From Microvirga lotononidis (GTDB lineage Bacteria > Pseudomonadota > Alphaproteobacteria > Rhizobiales > Beijerinckiaceae): a stretch of 64,000 bases of DNA. Both the position numbers and the translations under genes were made by a program. The notes under the pieces are model-generated. The model was not told the origin of the DNA. It saw only the letters and a list, made by a program, of their open reading frames with translations, and searched no databases. The stretch is taken from contig NZ_CP141048.1 of NCBI RefSeq assembly GCF_034627025.1, forward strand, positions 3,546,001 through 3,610,000, read 5' to 3'. Below are positions 36,669-45,478 of this stretch, in pieces. The first letter of the stretch is position 1; every line of letters begins with the position of its first letter.

Positions 36669-37816
36669 CGCGAGAACACCTGCTCACCTCGCAGCCAGAC
36701 GGCCGAGATCTCGAGCTGGCGTTGTCCCACCTGCCAGGCGAATTGGATCAGATCGGCCGGAGCGCCGACGGCGAGACGGCCTCGGTTGCCGATGATCCGG
36801 CCAGGGTTTTCCGTTGCGAGCCTCAGACTTTCATTGAGCGTCAGCCCCGCCATCTGGGTGGCGATGGCAACGTTAGCGCAAAGCGGCAGGCCGGCGCCGG
36901 CAAGATACGGGGTGCCGGCAATACCGACACGCCCGTCCGCAGCGACCTCGACGGTGCCACCAACAGGCTGCTCGTAAAGGCCAGGCGGCATGCCAGCGAG
37001 TGCAACCGCGTCCGAAACCAGGATTGCTTTCTCAAGACCCTTGGCACGAACCATGGCCTTGAACGTGTCGGCTGGCAGATGATGCCCGTCTGCGATGAGG
37101 GTCGCAGTCAACCGGTCATCGGCGAGCTGGCTCCACAGAAAGTTGGGGTGACGGGGCAGGGTGGCCGCGGCGCCGTTGCCCAGATGTGTGGACAGGCTCG
37201 CTCCTGCCGCGGCGGCCTTATGGATCTCCTCAGGCGAGGCGGCCGTGTGGCCGAGAGCAACATGGACGCCGCGCTGCACGAGAGCCGCGATATAATCGAT
37301 CGCTCCGGGCAGCTCAGGGGCTAGCGTAACAAGCCCAACCAGATTTGAGCTCGCCGCCTGCCAGCGTTCGAACTCGGCAAGGGAGGGCGCTCTCACATGG
37401 GCGGCGGGATGAGCGCCGCGTGGGCCATCGAGCGCCGAGATTGAGGGGCCCTCCACATGAACGAAAGGAACCATCCTAGCCACCGATGGAAAATGGCGGC
37501 GAGCCTCTGCAATGACCGTCAGCGCATGAATGATGTCGGCCTCCGGCGCAGTGATCAGGGTCGGCAGAAAGGTTGTGACGCCTACCGTGAGCATATGGTC
37601 CGACAGCGTCTTGACCCTCTCTGGCGTCAGGTGACCGTCATTCAGATCAAGGCCCGCGAAGCCGTTCACCTGCAGATCGATCAGGCCCGATGCAAGATAG
37701 TCATGGTTTGCACCATCCACACTCTTGATCGCAGCGATGACGCCACCATCGACCGTAATGGCAATGGACTCGCCGGTTGCGGGATCCCGCCCGACAATGT
37801 TGCCGGGCGAGCTCAC
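36665..37816 (-). CDS. nagA: N-acetylglucosamine-6-phosphate deacetylase
   Basis: The gene starts at a GTG overlapping the SIS gene stop (GTGA) and encodes 383 residues, the usual NagA length. Seen motifs are GLIDLQVNGFAGLD (residues 44-57), FVHVEGPSISALDGPRGAHP with the metal-binding E122, ALGHTAASPEEIHKA with H190, STHLGNGAAATLPRH with H211, ADGHHLPADTF and LVSDAVALAGMPPG with catalytic D269. NagA removes the acetyl group from GlcNAc-6-phosphate to give glucosamine-6-phosphate, which NagB then deaminates. The usual THLFNAM is THLGNG here, a small deviation. The operon context with NagB makes the assignment strong. Confidence 0.9.
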   Translation of the reverse strand: MSSPGNIVGRDPATGESIAITVDGGVIAAIKSVDGANHDYLASGLIDLQVNGFAGLDLNDGHLTPERVKTLSDHMLTVGVTTFLPTLITAPEADIIHALTVIAEARRHFPSVARMVPFVHVEGPSISALDGPRGAHPAAHVRAPSLAEFERWQAASSNLVGLVTLAPELPGAIDYIAALVQRGVHVALGHTAASPEEIHKAAAAGASLSTHLGNGAAATLPRHPNFLWSQLADDRLTATLIADGHHLPADTFKAMVRAKGLEKAILVSDAVALAGMPPGLYEQPVGGTVEVAADGRVGIAGTPYLAGAGLPLCANVAIATQMAGLTLNESLRLATENPGRIIGNRGRLAVGAPADLIQFAWQVGQRQLEISAVWLRGEQVFSR

Positions 37817-38592
37817 AGAGCTCTGACCCGATTGTGGAAATGCGCAATGAAGCGCGCATTGGCCTCATCGCCGCCCGGGGCGTTGCCGCTGCGCCACACA
37901 GGCGGTTCGATGCCACGCTCGATGAGCTTTGATACCGTGCGAATGACCAAGCAGTTGAGGGCGAAGGCATTGGCAAAGGTTGAGATTGCAGCAATGTCCT
38001 GGCTCATGCCTGGTACGCGCACGACCGCGTCGCCAATAGGGACCTTTGTATCAATGGCGATGTCCGCCACATCGTGCAGGTTTTGACAAGTGGGATGCCG
38101 GGCTGGATGCTCAGGCGAGGTGTTGCTGGCATGCTCGCGCGAACTGATGCCAATGAGAAAAACACCGCGCGCCTTGGCTTCCAGGGCGGCATCGATGAGA
38201 GCCGCGTTGATCCCATAAGCGTTGACGAGAATGAGAAGATCACCTTGGCCGAGCCGCTGGTTCGCAATCACGATCTTACCGTAGCCGGGCGTACGCTCGA
38301 TTGCCATGGAGCGCAGAGCCCCATTGGAGAGTAGCGTTCCTTCGTCAAGAATTGCGCTAACATGCATCAGGCCGCCCGCGCGGAAGAACACTTCCTGCGC
38401 AGCGAGGTTCGAATGTCCACCCGGTCCGAAGATATGAATCAGGCGATCAGTTGCAATCTGATCAGCGAGACGAGCGGCGGCCTCACTTGTCGCGGTGCGC
38501 TCCTCAGTGAGGATGCGCTGCATCAAGTCCGTTGTGGATGCGAGATAGGCGGCGCAAAGGCCATCGGCATCGATGAGCTCACTGTTCAGCAT
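37813..38592 (-). CDS. SIS-domain sugar phosphate isomerase/binding protein (UPF0309-like)
   Basis: I chose the ATG at 38592, with GGAG ten bases upstream; it overlaps nagB by 14 bases. The 259-residue protein has a SIS domain: RLIHIFGPGGHSNLAAQEVF with the phosphosugar-binding loop, DLLILVNAYGINAALIDAAL and ARGVFLIGISSREHASNTSP. The stretch GALRSMAIERTPGYGKIVIA is typical of the UPF0309 group. Such proteins act on or sense amino sugar phosphates in a role related to MurQ and GlmS isomerase domains. Lying between nagB and nagA, it may process a phosphorylated amino sugar such as MurNAc-6-phosphate or be an accessory isomerase. The reaction is not known. Confidence 0.8.
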   Translation of the reverse strand: MLNSELIDADGLCAAYLASTTDLMQRILTEERTATSEAAARLADQIATDRLIHIFGPGGHSNLAAQEVFFRAGGLMHVSAILDEGTLLSNGALRSMAIERTPGYGKIVIANQRLGQGDLLILVNAYGINAALIDAALEAKARGVFLIGISSREHASNTSPEHPARHPTCQNLHDVADIAIDTKVPIGDAVVRVPGMSQDIAAISTFANAFALNCLVIRTVSKLIERGIEPPVWRSGNAPGGDEANARFIAHFHNRVRAL

Positions 38593-39367
38593 CGGGATCG
38601 GACTCCGCATCGAGATAAAGAGTGCAGTGGGCCTGCTGACGCAGGATGCTGGCCGGGCAGCTCGTCGCTATTGGCCCATGGAGGCTCCGACGCACGGCAC
38701 CCCGTTTGACCGATCCCGGGACGATGCAGAATAGGCGATCCGCTCGCAGAAGGCGCGGGATCGTCAGGGTCAAAGCCTGCTCGGGAACTTCGTCGTAACG
38801 CGCGAAACATTGATCATCGACCTGCTGTTGGCGGCAGGTCTCATCAAGAGCGACAATCTTGACGTCGAGCCGGTCATGGAAATCCGCTACGGGAGGGTCA
38901 TTGAAAGCAATATGGCCGTTTACGCCGATGCCGAGGCATACGATGTCGATAGGCGCCTCGGCGAGGCGAGTCGCGTAAGCCTCCGCTGCCGCAGCGGGAT
39001 CGGGTTCGGGGATGATGTGATGTACCGCCTTGAAGGGGAGGTGAGCAAAGAGGGTTTTGTCAAGCCAATGCGCGAAACGCTGCGGCCCATCAGCAGGAAG
39101 TCCGATATATTCATCCATATGAAAGGCCGTTACCTGGCTCCAGTCAATTCCTTGCTCCTCGCGAAGGCGATGAAGGGTTTCCGTCTGGCTAGGTGCGGCA
39201 GCGAAGATCATTCGCACTTGCGTTTGGCGCCTTAGCCGCTTTCGGAGTTCTGTGGCAATCGCGCTGGCGCTGGCGGCTCCCATCTCAGCTCGCGTGCGGT
39301 AGCTCTCGACGCGAAGCCGATCTACGATGCGACGGCTCATTTGGGCAGGGCGCTGGGTATCCGTCAC
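38579..39367 (-). CDS. nagB: Glucosamine-6-phosphate deaminase
   Basis: The 262-residue protein has the NagB signatures: VTAFHMDEYIGLPADGPQRF with catalytic D85, DIVCLGIGVNGHIAFNDPPV with H152, and the segment QALTLTIPRLLRADRLFCIV. It converts glucosamine-6-phosphate to fructose-6-phosphate and ammonia, the entry to glycolysis. The N-terminus is about 20 residues longer than usual. It is the first gene of the minus-strand operon nagB, SIS, nagA, ceramidase-like, which is read from the operator-containing promoter at 39437-39465. Confidence 0.9.
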   Translation of the reverse strand: MTDTQRPAQMSRRIVDRLRVESYRTRAEMGAASASAIATELRKRLRRQTQVRMIFAAAPSQTETLHRLREEQGIDWSQVTAFHMDEYIGLPADGPQRFAHWLDKTLFAHLPFKAVHHIIPEPDPAAAAEAYATRLAEAPIDIVCLGIGVNGHIAFNDPPVADFHDRLDVKIVALDETCRQQQVDDQCFARYDEVPEQALTLTIPRLLRADRLFCIVPGSVKRGAVRRSLHGPIATSCPASILRQQAHCTLYLDAESDPDAEQ

Positions 39368-39436
39368 AATAGCCTCTTGATACGGCCAGCCTAGCGATGA
39401 GGTGGCTCTTGTACTCTGACTTTGTCAATGGCATGA

Positions 39437-39465
39437 ACTAAAGCCTGCAACCGGTTGCATGTCAA
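39437..39465 (-). promoter_or_regulatory. nagB promoter with LacI-type operator in the spacer
   Basis: On the minus strand TTGACA (39460-39465) and TTTAGT (39437-39442) are separated by exactly 17 bases, and the perfect palindrome GCAACCGGTTGC (39447-39458) fills the spacer. Binding there would block RNA polymerase directly. The divergent LacI-family gene begins 100 bases away. Confidence 0.8.
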
Positions 39466-39564
39466 CGGGCAGAAGAGTGCGATTGAATTCTAAAGGGGAG
39501 GGTGGGAATTATCCTTGAATGAAATGGCCGATACTGCCTGGTGGCGCTTAGTAATAGAGGGGCA

Positions 39565-40563
39565 ATGGTGAGTGGGCAGAAAGAGAAGCTGACCATCAAA
39601 CATGTGGCGGAAGCCGCGGGTGTTGCTCGCTCCAGTGTGTCCCGCGCCTTCACTCGGCCGGAGATGCTCAGTCCTGAGACGGTCAGGCGCGTCCTGGATG
39701 CGGCCGCGAAGCTTGGCTATGTGCCCAACCAGACGGCGCGTGCCCTGAGTACAGGGCGCCATGGGAATGTTGCGCTAATTGTTCCTGATATCGCCAATCC
39801 GTTCTTTCCGCCTCTGATCCGGGCAGCCCAAATGGAGGCTGACCGGTCGGATTTCTGTGTGTTTCTCGGAAACTCGGATGAAGATCCAAAGCAGGAAGAC
39901 AAACTCGTGGGCCGTTTCGTAGGCCAGGTTGAGGGGCTCGTCCTCGCCTCGTCGCGCCTGTCAGACGAACGCATCCGAGCACATGCTGCTCAGCGGCCCT
40001 TGGTTCTGATCAATCGGGACGTTGATGGTATTCCTCGTGTTCTGATCGATAGCGGCTCTGGTGTGCGCGAGGCGGTGGCTCATTTAGCGGAACTCGGACA
40101 CCGACATATTGTCTATGTCGCGGGACCGGCAACATCATGGTCGAATAAGCAGCGGCGGCTCGCGGTGCGTAAATCGGCTGAGCGCCTGAGATTGAAAGTC
40201 GACATAGTCGCCTCCGTCGTACCGAGCTACGAGGCTGGGCGTGAGGCTGTAGCGGCGGTCATAGCTACGGGAGCTACAGCTGCAATTGCATTCGACGATC
40301 TGACAGCACAGGGAATTCTAGCCGGATTGGCGGATCGAAGAATTAATGTGCCTAGCCAGTTCGGGGTTATCGGATGTGACGATGTGCTCGGCGCCGCGAC
40401 ATATCCGTCCCTGACAACGGTCTCAAACCGGTCGGTAGAGGCGGGGAAGGCAGCATTGTCACTGCTCGTCGAGTTGCTGCAAAGTCAGTCGGTTCGCGAC
40501 ATCCGCTATGTGTTGGACACTCACTTGGTCGTCCGCAATACAACCATAGGCCCTACGGAGTGA
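39565..40563 (+). CDS. LacI-family transcriptional repressor of the amino-sugar regulon
   Basis: The ATG at 39565 follows AGAGGGGCA and gives 332 residues. The N-terminal helix-turn-helix is KLTIKHVAEAAGVARSSVSR with the hinge region NQTARALSTGRHGNVALIVP. The effector domain shows the usual DIANPFFPPLIRAAQMEADR, GLVLASSRLSDERI, IDSGSGVREAVAHLAELGHR and GVIGCDDVLGAATYPSLTTV. It is divergent from nagB, and the palindrome GCAACCGGTTGC in the shared region and before the sugar importer is the typical form of a LacI-family operator with central CpG. It probably represses both transcripts and is released by an amino sugar or its phosphate. Confidence 0.92.
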   Translation: MVSGQKEKLTIKHVAEAAGVARSSVSRAFTRPEMLSPETVRRVLDAAAKLGYVPNQTARALSTGRHGNVALIVPDIANPFFPPLIRAAQMEADRSDFCVFLGNSDEDPKQEDKLVGRFVGQVEGLVLASSRLSDERIRAHAAQRPLVLINRDVDGIPRVLIDSGSGVREAVAHLAELGHRHIVYVAGPATSWSNKQRRLAVRKSAERLRLKVDIVASVVPSYEAGREAVAAVIATGATAAIAFDDLTAQGILAGLADRRINVPSQFGVIGCDDVLGAATYPSLTTVSNRSVEAGKAALSLLVELLQSQSVRDIRYVLDTHLVVRNTTIGPTE

Positions 40564-40688
40564 AGGGAGCGGTGCTGTTGCCGGCACATGTGCGAACGCG
40601 CCGACGAAGCAAAGTAACATTTCGCATAGTAAACACTAGGCCTCATACTTGCCTCGTCGTCCAGTCAGGCGCAGGGACGCGTCGAAAC

Positions 40689-41513
40689 GGCGCTGTCGCA
40701 ATATTTTGTTTCAGAGTTTCAGGTGCGGTGACCCCGGTCACATGAGCAGAGACACGGATGTTCCAAGGCAAGCATTTTGATCGACCCGTGATCCTGCTCT
40801 GCGTCCGGTGGTACCTGGCCTACAATCTGAGCCTGCGGAACTTGGGAGAGCTGATGACCGAACGCGGTATCTCCGTCGGTCATGCGACCGTCCACAGGTC
40901 GGTTATTCGCTGCTCGCCTAAACTACTCAAACGCTTCAATCGTCGCAAGCGAAGCGTCAGCCGGACATGGCACTTGGATGAAACCTACAGCAAGGTTCGA
41001 GGCCAATGGAAGTATCTCTACCGCGCCATCGATAGCAACGGCGGCACGGTCGCGTTTTGGTTCAGTGAACGGCACAACCTAACTGCTGCCTTGCGGTTTC
41101 TGCGCAAGGCACTCACTCGGCATGGCCATCCCGAGAGGATCGTCATCGACGGCAGTCAGACCAACAAGGAGGCCATCCTGCCGTGTGATGGCGAGAGCCG
41201 TCTGCAGGACCGTTCAAGACGCAGGCTCGAGCCGATCGGAATCCGGCAGAGTCGAAACCTCAATAGCCGCATCGAGCAGGATCACCGCGCGGTCAAACGC
41301 CGCGTACAATCGATGCTCGGCTTCAAATCTGCCAATAATGCTCGCGTGATCATAGGTGGCATCGAGTTGATCCATATGATGTGGAAACAGCAGGCGAAAT
41401 ATGCCTGTCATCAGCAGTTGTCGCTGGCCGAGCAGTTTCATCTGCTTGCCGCATGAGTACGGCACGATGCACCTGCAGCTTTCTCGTCCCAGTTCCAGGT
41501 TTGCGACAGAATC
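40689..41513 (+). mobile_element. IS6-family (IS26-like) insertion sequence
   Basis: The transposase gene at 40758-41456 is flanked by imperfect ends: GGCGCTGTCGCAA at 40689-40701 and the reverse complement of GATTCTGTCGCAA at 41501-41513, which agree in 10 of 13 positions. The resulting 825 bases match the usual IS6 size. An 8-base target duplication was not found, suggesting later rearrangement. On its right it abuts a TonB-dependent receptor remnant. Confidence 0.7.
40758..41456 (+). CDS. IS6-family transposase
   Basis: The 232-residue protein has the IS6 layout: KHFDRPVILLCVRWYLAYNL, SLRNLGELMTERGISVGHAT for DNA binding, then the DDE core with WHLDETYSKVRGQWKYLYRA for the first aspartate, ERIVIDGSQTNKEAILPCDG for the second and NLNSRIEQDHRAVKRRVQSM for the glutamate. 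The length is normal and the frame is intact. IS6 elements move by cointegrate formation and often join unrelated segments. Confidence 0.93.
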   Translation: MFQGKHFDRPVILLCVRWYLAYNLSLRNLGELMTERGISVGHATVHRSVIRCSPKLLKRFNRRKRSVSRTWHLDETYSKVRGQWKYLYRAIDSNGGTVAFWFSERHNLTAALRFLRKALTRHGHPERIVIDGSQTNKEAILPCDGESRLQDRSRRRLEPIGIRQSRNLNSRIEQDHRAVKRRVQSMLGFKSANNARVIIGGIELIHMMWKQQAKYACHQQLSLAEQFHLLAA

Positions 41514-41703
41514 GTGGGATTTCGTCGACCTGAAGCTCGACGAATCCTGGACCGTTGATGCGTCGGTAACGTGGGAAACGCCGGATCGGAGGCTCGTTCT
41601 CGGGCTGACGATCCTCAACCTGTTCGACAGTGCGTACCAAGTCCTTGCCAAGCTCCCCGGACAGGGCCGCACCGTTGCAGCGAGTGTGAAGGCGCGGTTC
41701 TAG
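41514..41703 (+). pseudogene. C-terminal remnant of a TonB-dependent receptor
   Basis: Reading through the IS6 right end the frame gives DFVDLKLDESWTVDASVTWE, TPDRRLVLGLTILNLFDSAY and VLAKLPGQGRTVAASVKARF followed by a stop. A LNLFD motif followed by G-R-T and a terminal aromatic residue is the classical last beta strands of an outer-membrane siderophore or vitamin receptor. Only about 63 residues survive; the rest was removed by or with the IS6 insertion. Confidence 0.75.
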
Positions 41704-42167
41704 GGGCTGCATCGACTTTGTCGCTGGGTTCCCTGCTGCGCCCACCGACGTCGTCGGCCGCAACACGCTCGGCCGATGGTGAGTTCATGGGCGATGTCTT
41801 TCACCGTGCTGTGATGCTGTTCTTTAAGGAAGAGGGGTGAAGTTGCACCACTGACGCTCGCCGAGAGCCTTGCAAAGCAATATATGTGGTAGCGCGACAG
41901 CGTCCGGTCGGCACAGGCCTGATCTCATCCGAAATTCCGTGGTCACGCGCTGAGCGGACCTCTATTTGATCATCTCTACGTTATGCTTTGACCCTGAGCT
42001 AACTTAAGGTCCTTGGTGGGCTGCAAGCAGATGCTGTGATTTCTATCAATGGTGGGCGATATACCGAACCCCTAAAGTTCTTCCAAAAACATGCTTGACG
42101 GAAGAAGCCGAGTTGATCCTAATGACATCCACTATAAGAACATTTATATCTTTATTGTGGAATGTGC
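41704..42167. other. Intergenic region between receptor remnant and GNAT gene
   Basis: About 460 bases without a supported gene. A frame continuing to 41840 has no family features. The final 100 bases are AT-rich and should contain the promoter of the GNAT-NagZ-importer cluster. Confidence 0.35.
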
Positions 42168-42659
42168 ATGAGTGACCTGCTTGTCAGCCTATATTGTCCA
42201 GGCTTCAAAGCCTCGGAGCAGCGAACTGAACGAACGGACATCACAATCCGGCCGGTTCTCGCTCCTGAGCGGCACGTGGTCCTGTCCTGGATTCAGCGCC
42301 ACTTCAGCGATAACTGGGCGAGCGAAGCCGCAGTCGCCATCGGGCGGCAACCCTCCTCCTGCCTCATCGCATTGAACAACGGTGAACTCGTTGGCTTCGC
42401 ATGCTACGACGCGATCGCGCGCGGCTTCTTCGGGCCCACGGGAGTTGCGGAGGCTTCAAGAGGAGAGGGAATCGGCACCGCCTTGCTGCACAGGACGCTC
42501 CAGGCCATGAAGGACATGGGCTACGCCTATGCCATCATCGGCGATCCCGGCCCGACTCGCTTCTATATCGAGACCGTCGGGGCAATCGAGATCCCGGTCG
42601 CCGGCAAGGGGATCTACAGCGACATGCTGCGAACGCCGAAGCCGGCCGCTCGCGTCTAG
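42168..42659 (+). CDS. GNAT-family N-acetyltransferase
   Basis: I chose the ATG at 42168, preceded by TGTGGAATGTGC; another ATG lies at 42162. The 163-residue protein has the GNAT core: ITIRPVLAPERHVVLSWIQR at the start, LNNGELVGFACYDAIARGFF, the acetyl-CoA pyrophosphate loop GVAEASRGEGIGTALLHRTL, and YAYAIIGDPGPTRFYIETVG. It acetylates an unknown amine. It lies 45 bases before the NagZ-like gene and may share its transcript, so a cell-wall amino sugar or peptide may be its substrate. Confidence 0.87.
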   Translation: MSDLLVSLYCPGFKASEQRTERTDITIRPVLAPERHVVLSWIQRHFSDNWASEAAVAIGRQPSSCLIALNNGELVGFACYDAIARGFFGPTGVAEASRGEGIGTALLHRTLQAMKDMGYAYAIIGDPGPTRFYIETVGAIEIPVAGKGIYSDMLRTPKPAARV

Positions 42660-42704
42660 ACGCCGTCCCCCAAAAGACCCTTCACTTCCACACCACAGAG
42701 TCCG

Positions 42705-43727
42705 ATGTCACAAAACGCACCACTTGCCCTCTTTGTCGGCATTCCAAATCCGGTTCTCGATTCCAATGAGGTCGCGTTGTTTCGCGAAACGAATCCGTAC
42801 GGACTCTTCGTGGGACGCCGCAACCTGAAGACGCCCGATCAGGTCAAGGCTCTGGTAGCCCAATTCCGTGAGGCAGTCGGGCGGGACGATGCGCCGGTCT
42901 TCACGGATCAGGAGGGTGGCCGCGTGCAGCATCTCGACGCCGGCCCGTGGCCAACATTCCGTTCCTTCCGCGACTTCTCGCGCCTCGCCGACCACGACAT
43001 GGACCTCGCCAAGCACGCCCTGCGCCTCTCGTCGCACGCCATGGGGGCCATGATGACCGAGCTCGAACTGGCGAGCGGATGCACGCCGGTCCTCGATCTT
43101 GTCTTCGATACGACCAGCACCGTGATCGGTGCCCGCTCCTTCGGTCCGGATCCCGAGCGGGTGGCCGCTCTCGGCCGCGTCGTGGTCGACAGCCTCCTCG
43201 AGGTCGGCAACCTGCCCATCATGAAGCACATTCCCGGTCACGGACGGGCGACGACCGACAGCCACAAGGAGCGGCCGGTGGTGCGCGAGAGCCGAGACGT
43301 CCTGACGGCGACGGATTTCAAACCATTCCTCAAGCTGATCGACACCCCATGGGCCATGGTGTCCCACGTGGTCTATTCCGCCTATGACGCGGAGCAGCCG
43401 GCGTCGGTGTCGTCCGTCATCTGCAATGATCTGATCCGCGGCGAGCTCGGCTACCGGGGCGTCCTCATCTCCGACTGCCTGTTCATGGAATCCCTGCGCG
43501 GCCCCTTGCCCGAACGCGTGCGCCAGACGCTCGATGCCGGATGCGATATCGCCCTGCACAGCCATGGCACGACGGCGGAAAGCCTCGCGGCTGCCCGGGC
43601 CGCCCGACCGCTATCGAGTCAAACCCTGGAGAGGATCGAGGCCGGAAAACGGCGTCTCGGCTCCCTCAAGGTCGATGTTCGGCAGCTTCATGCGGAGGTC
43701 GAGGACATCTTTGCCCGGCTTGCTTAA
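42705..43727 (+). CDS. NagZ-like beta-N-acetylhexosaminidase (glycoside hydrolase family 3)
   Basis: The 340-residue protein without signal peptide shows the cytoplasmic NagZ pattern: FTDQEGGRVQHLDAGPWPTF (67-86), KHIPGHGRATTDSHKERPVV (174-193) with the His-Asp dyad, and GVLISDCLFMESLRG with the nucleophile D257. NagZ removes terminal GlcNAc from muropeptides (GlcNAc-anhydroMurNAc) in peptidoglycan recycling or from chitobiose. The usual nucleophile context SDDLSM is SDCLFM here. It is followed at once by a complete dipeptide-type importer, which suggests that the substrate is brought in by that importer. Confidence 0.9.
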   Translation: MSQNAPLALFVGIPNPVLDSNEVALFRETNPYGLFVGRRNLKTPDQVKALVAQFREAVGRDDAPVFTDQEGGRVQHLDAGPWPTFRSFRDFSRLADHDMDLAKHALRLSSHAMGAMMTELELASGCTPVLDLVFDTTSTVIGARSFGPDPERVAALGRVVVDSLLEVGNLPIMKHIPGHGRATTDSHKERPVVRESRDVLTATDFKPFLKLIDTPWAMVSHVVYSAYDAEQPASVSSVICNDLIRGELGYRGVLISDCLFMESLRGPLPERVRQTLDAGCDIALHSHGTTAESLAAARAARPLSSQTLERIEAGKRRLGSLKVDVRQLHAEVEDIFARLA

Positions 43728-43775
43728 TCGAGTTGCCCCATGGGTTCAAACGTTCAATAAAAAGAGGGAACTGCA

Positions 43776-45428
43776 ATGAAACCATCTTCCGCGCTCCTGG
43801 CCATGACCATGCTGGGCGCCCTGACGCTGCCGGCCGCTGCCCAGTCCGTGCTCACGGCCAATATCGAGCCCGCGACGACCTGGGTGCGAAACTTCAACCC
43901 GTTCAACCAGACGTCGGCGCGGCAGAGCACGCTCGACTTCATCTACGAGCCGCTGATCGTCTTCAACCGGCTCGACGCCAACAAGCCCAACTACCGCCTG
44001 GCGGAGAGCTACAAGCTCGCCGAGGATCTGAAGAGCATCGAGTTCAAGCTGCGCGACAGTCTGAAATGGTCGGACGGACAGCCGCTGACGGCGTCCGACG
44101 TCGTCTTCACCTACAACTACATCAAGCAGTATCCGGCGCTCGATTTCGTGTCGATCTGGCAGTTCATCAGCGACGTCGAGCAGGTCGACAAGCAGACCGT
44201 GCGTTTCACCCTCCGCCAGCCCAGCGCGCTTGCGGTCGACCGCCTCATCGCACTTCCGATCGTGCCGGAGCATGTGTGGAAGGGCATCGCGGAGCCGGTT
44301 ACCTTCGCCAACGAGAATCCGGTCGGTAGCGGTCCGATGACCGAGGTGACGCGCTTCACGCCGCAGACCTACGACCAATGCCGCAATCCGAATTATTGGG
44401 ATGCCGCTCACCTGTCCGTCGACTGTATGCGCTTCCCGCAGCTTGCCGACAACAACCAGATCCTGGCGGCCTCCGCCGGCGGGCAGCTCGACTGGGGCGT
44501 GGCGTTCCTGCCCGACGTTGAGAAGACGTTCGTAGCCAAGGACCCGCAGCATCATAAATACTGGTATGTGGCCGGCAGCATGGTGGAGTTCCTGTTCAAC
44601 CAGGAGACGTCCAACGAAAACAATCGCAAGGCCTTCAAGGACCTCAACTTCCGCCGCGCGGTCAGCATGACGCTCGACCGCAAGGCCATGGTCGACGTGG
44701 CGGGCTACGGCTACCCGACGCTGAACGAGGATCCGACCGCCTTCGGCGACGTCTACAAGATGTGGCTCGATACCAAGGTGAAGGGCGAGTTCGGCAAGTA
44801 CACGACCTATGATCTCGATGGCGCCAAGGCGCTTCTCGACAAGGCCGGCTATGTCGACAAGAACAAGGACGGCTTCCGCGACAACCCGGACGGGACGCCG
44901 ATCGCCTTCAACATCATCGTGCCGAATTCCTGGAGCGACTGGATCGACACGGTGCAGATCGCCATTGAGGGGATGCGCGAGGCCGGCATCAACGCCAGCA
45001 TGGGAACGCCCGAGGAGGCGGTCTGGTCGCAGAACCTCATCAGCGGCTCCTTCGACGCCGCCATCAACAGCATTTCGGTGGCGGCCTCACCCTACTATCT
45101 CTATCAGCGCGCCTTCACCAAGTCGGATGCCGGGAAGACCCGCTTCACGGCGCAGCGCTGGTTTAACGACGAGCTCGAGGGCCTGCTGGCGAAGTTCGCC
45201 CAGACGCCCGATCAGGCACAGCAGAAGTCCATCATGAACAGCGCCCAGCGCATCGTCGCGGAGAACCTCCCGATCTTTCCGGTCTACAACAGCGCGACCT
45301 GGTACCAGTACAACACCAAGCGCTTCACCGGTTGGGCCAGCGGCGAGAACCCGTTCGTCAATCCGACGATCTCGCGCCAGAACCCGGCACGACTGCTCCA
45401 TCTCCTGGCTCTCAAGCCGGTGAAGTAA
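43776..45428 (+). CDS. Solute-binding protein of dipeptide-type importer (SBP family 5), cluster C
   Basis: The 550-residue precursor has a signal peptide (MLGALTLPAAAQS). The mature part shows VRNFNPFNQTSARQSTLDFI, EFKLRDSLKWSDGQPLTASD, VVFTYNYIKQYPALD, RNPNYWDAAHLSVDCMRFPQ and FKDLNFRRAVSMTLDRKAMV, the SBP family 5 pattern. AAGAGGGAACTGCA precedes the ATG. The context with NagZ favours a muropeptide or glycopeptide ligand, as for MppA- and AgtA-like proteins, but the sequence itself shows only the family. Confidence 0.93.
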   Translation: MKPSSALLAMTMLGALTLPAAAQSVLTANIEPATTWVRNFNPFNQTSARQSTLDFIYEPLIVFNRLDANKPNYRLAESYKLAEDLKSIEFKLRDSLKWSDGQPLTASDVVFTYNYIKQYPALDFVSIWQFISDVEQVDKQTVRFTLRQPSALAVDRLIALPIVPEHVWKGIAEPVTFANENPVGSGPMTEVTRFTPQTYDQCRNPNYWDAAHLSVDCMRFPQLADNNQILAASAGGQLDWGVAFLPDVEKTFVAKDPQHHKYWYVAGSMVEFLFNQETSNENNRKAFKDLNFRRAVSMTLDRKAMVDVAGYGYPTLNEDPTAFGDVYKMWLDTKVKGEFGKYTTYDLDGAKALLDKAGYVDKNKDGFRDNPDGTPIAFNIIVPNSWSDWIDTVQIAIEGMREAGINASMGTPEEAVWSQNLISGSFDAAINSISVAASPYYLYQRAFTKSDAGKTRFTAQRWFNDELEGLLAKFAQTPDQAQQKSIMNSAQRIVAENLPIFPVYNSATWYQYNTKRFTGWASGENPFVNPTISRQNPARLLHLLALKPVK

Positions 45429-45439
45429 TCCGGCACAAG

Positions 45440-45464
45440 GGGGAAGCGGCCAGTCCGCTTCCCC
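45440..45464 (+). terminator. 10-bp hairpin after the cluster C binding-protein gene
   Basis: GGGGAAGCGG (45440-45449) pairs exactly with CCGCTTCCCC (45455-45464), loop CCAGT. It lies 12 bases after the stop codon and 15 bases before the permease start. It should attenuate or protect the mRNA between binding protein and permeases. Confidence 0.6.
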
Positions 45465-45478
45465 GTCTTGAGGTTTCG

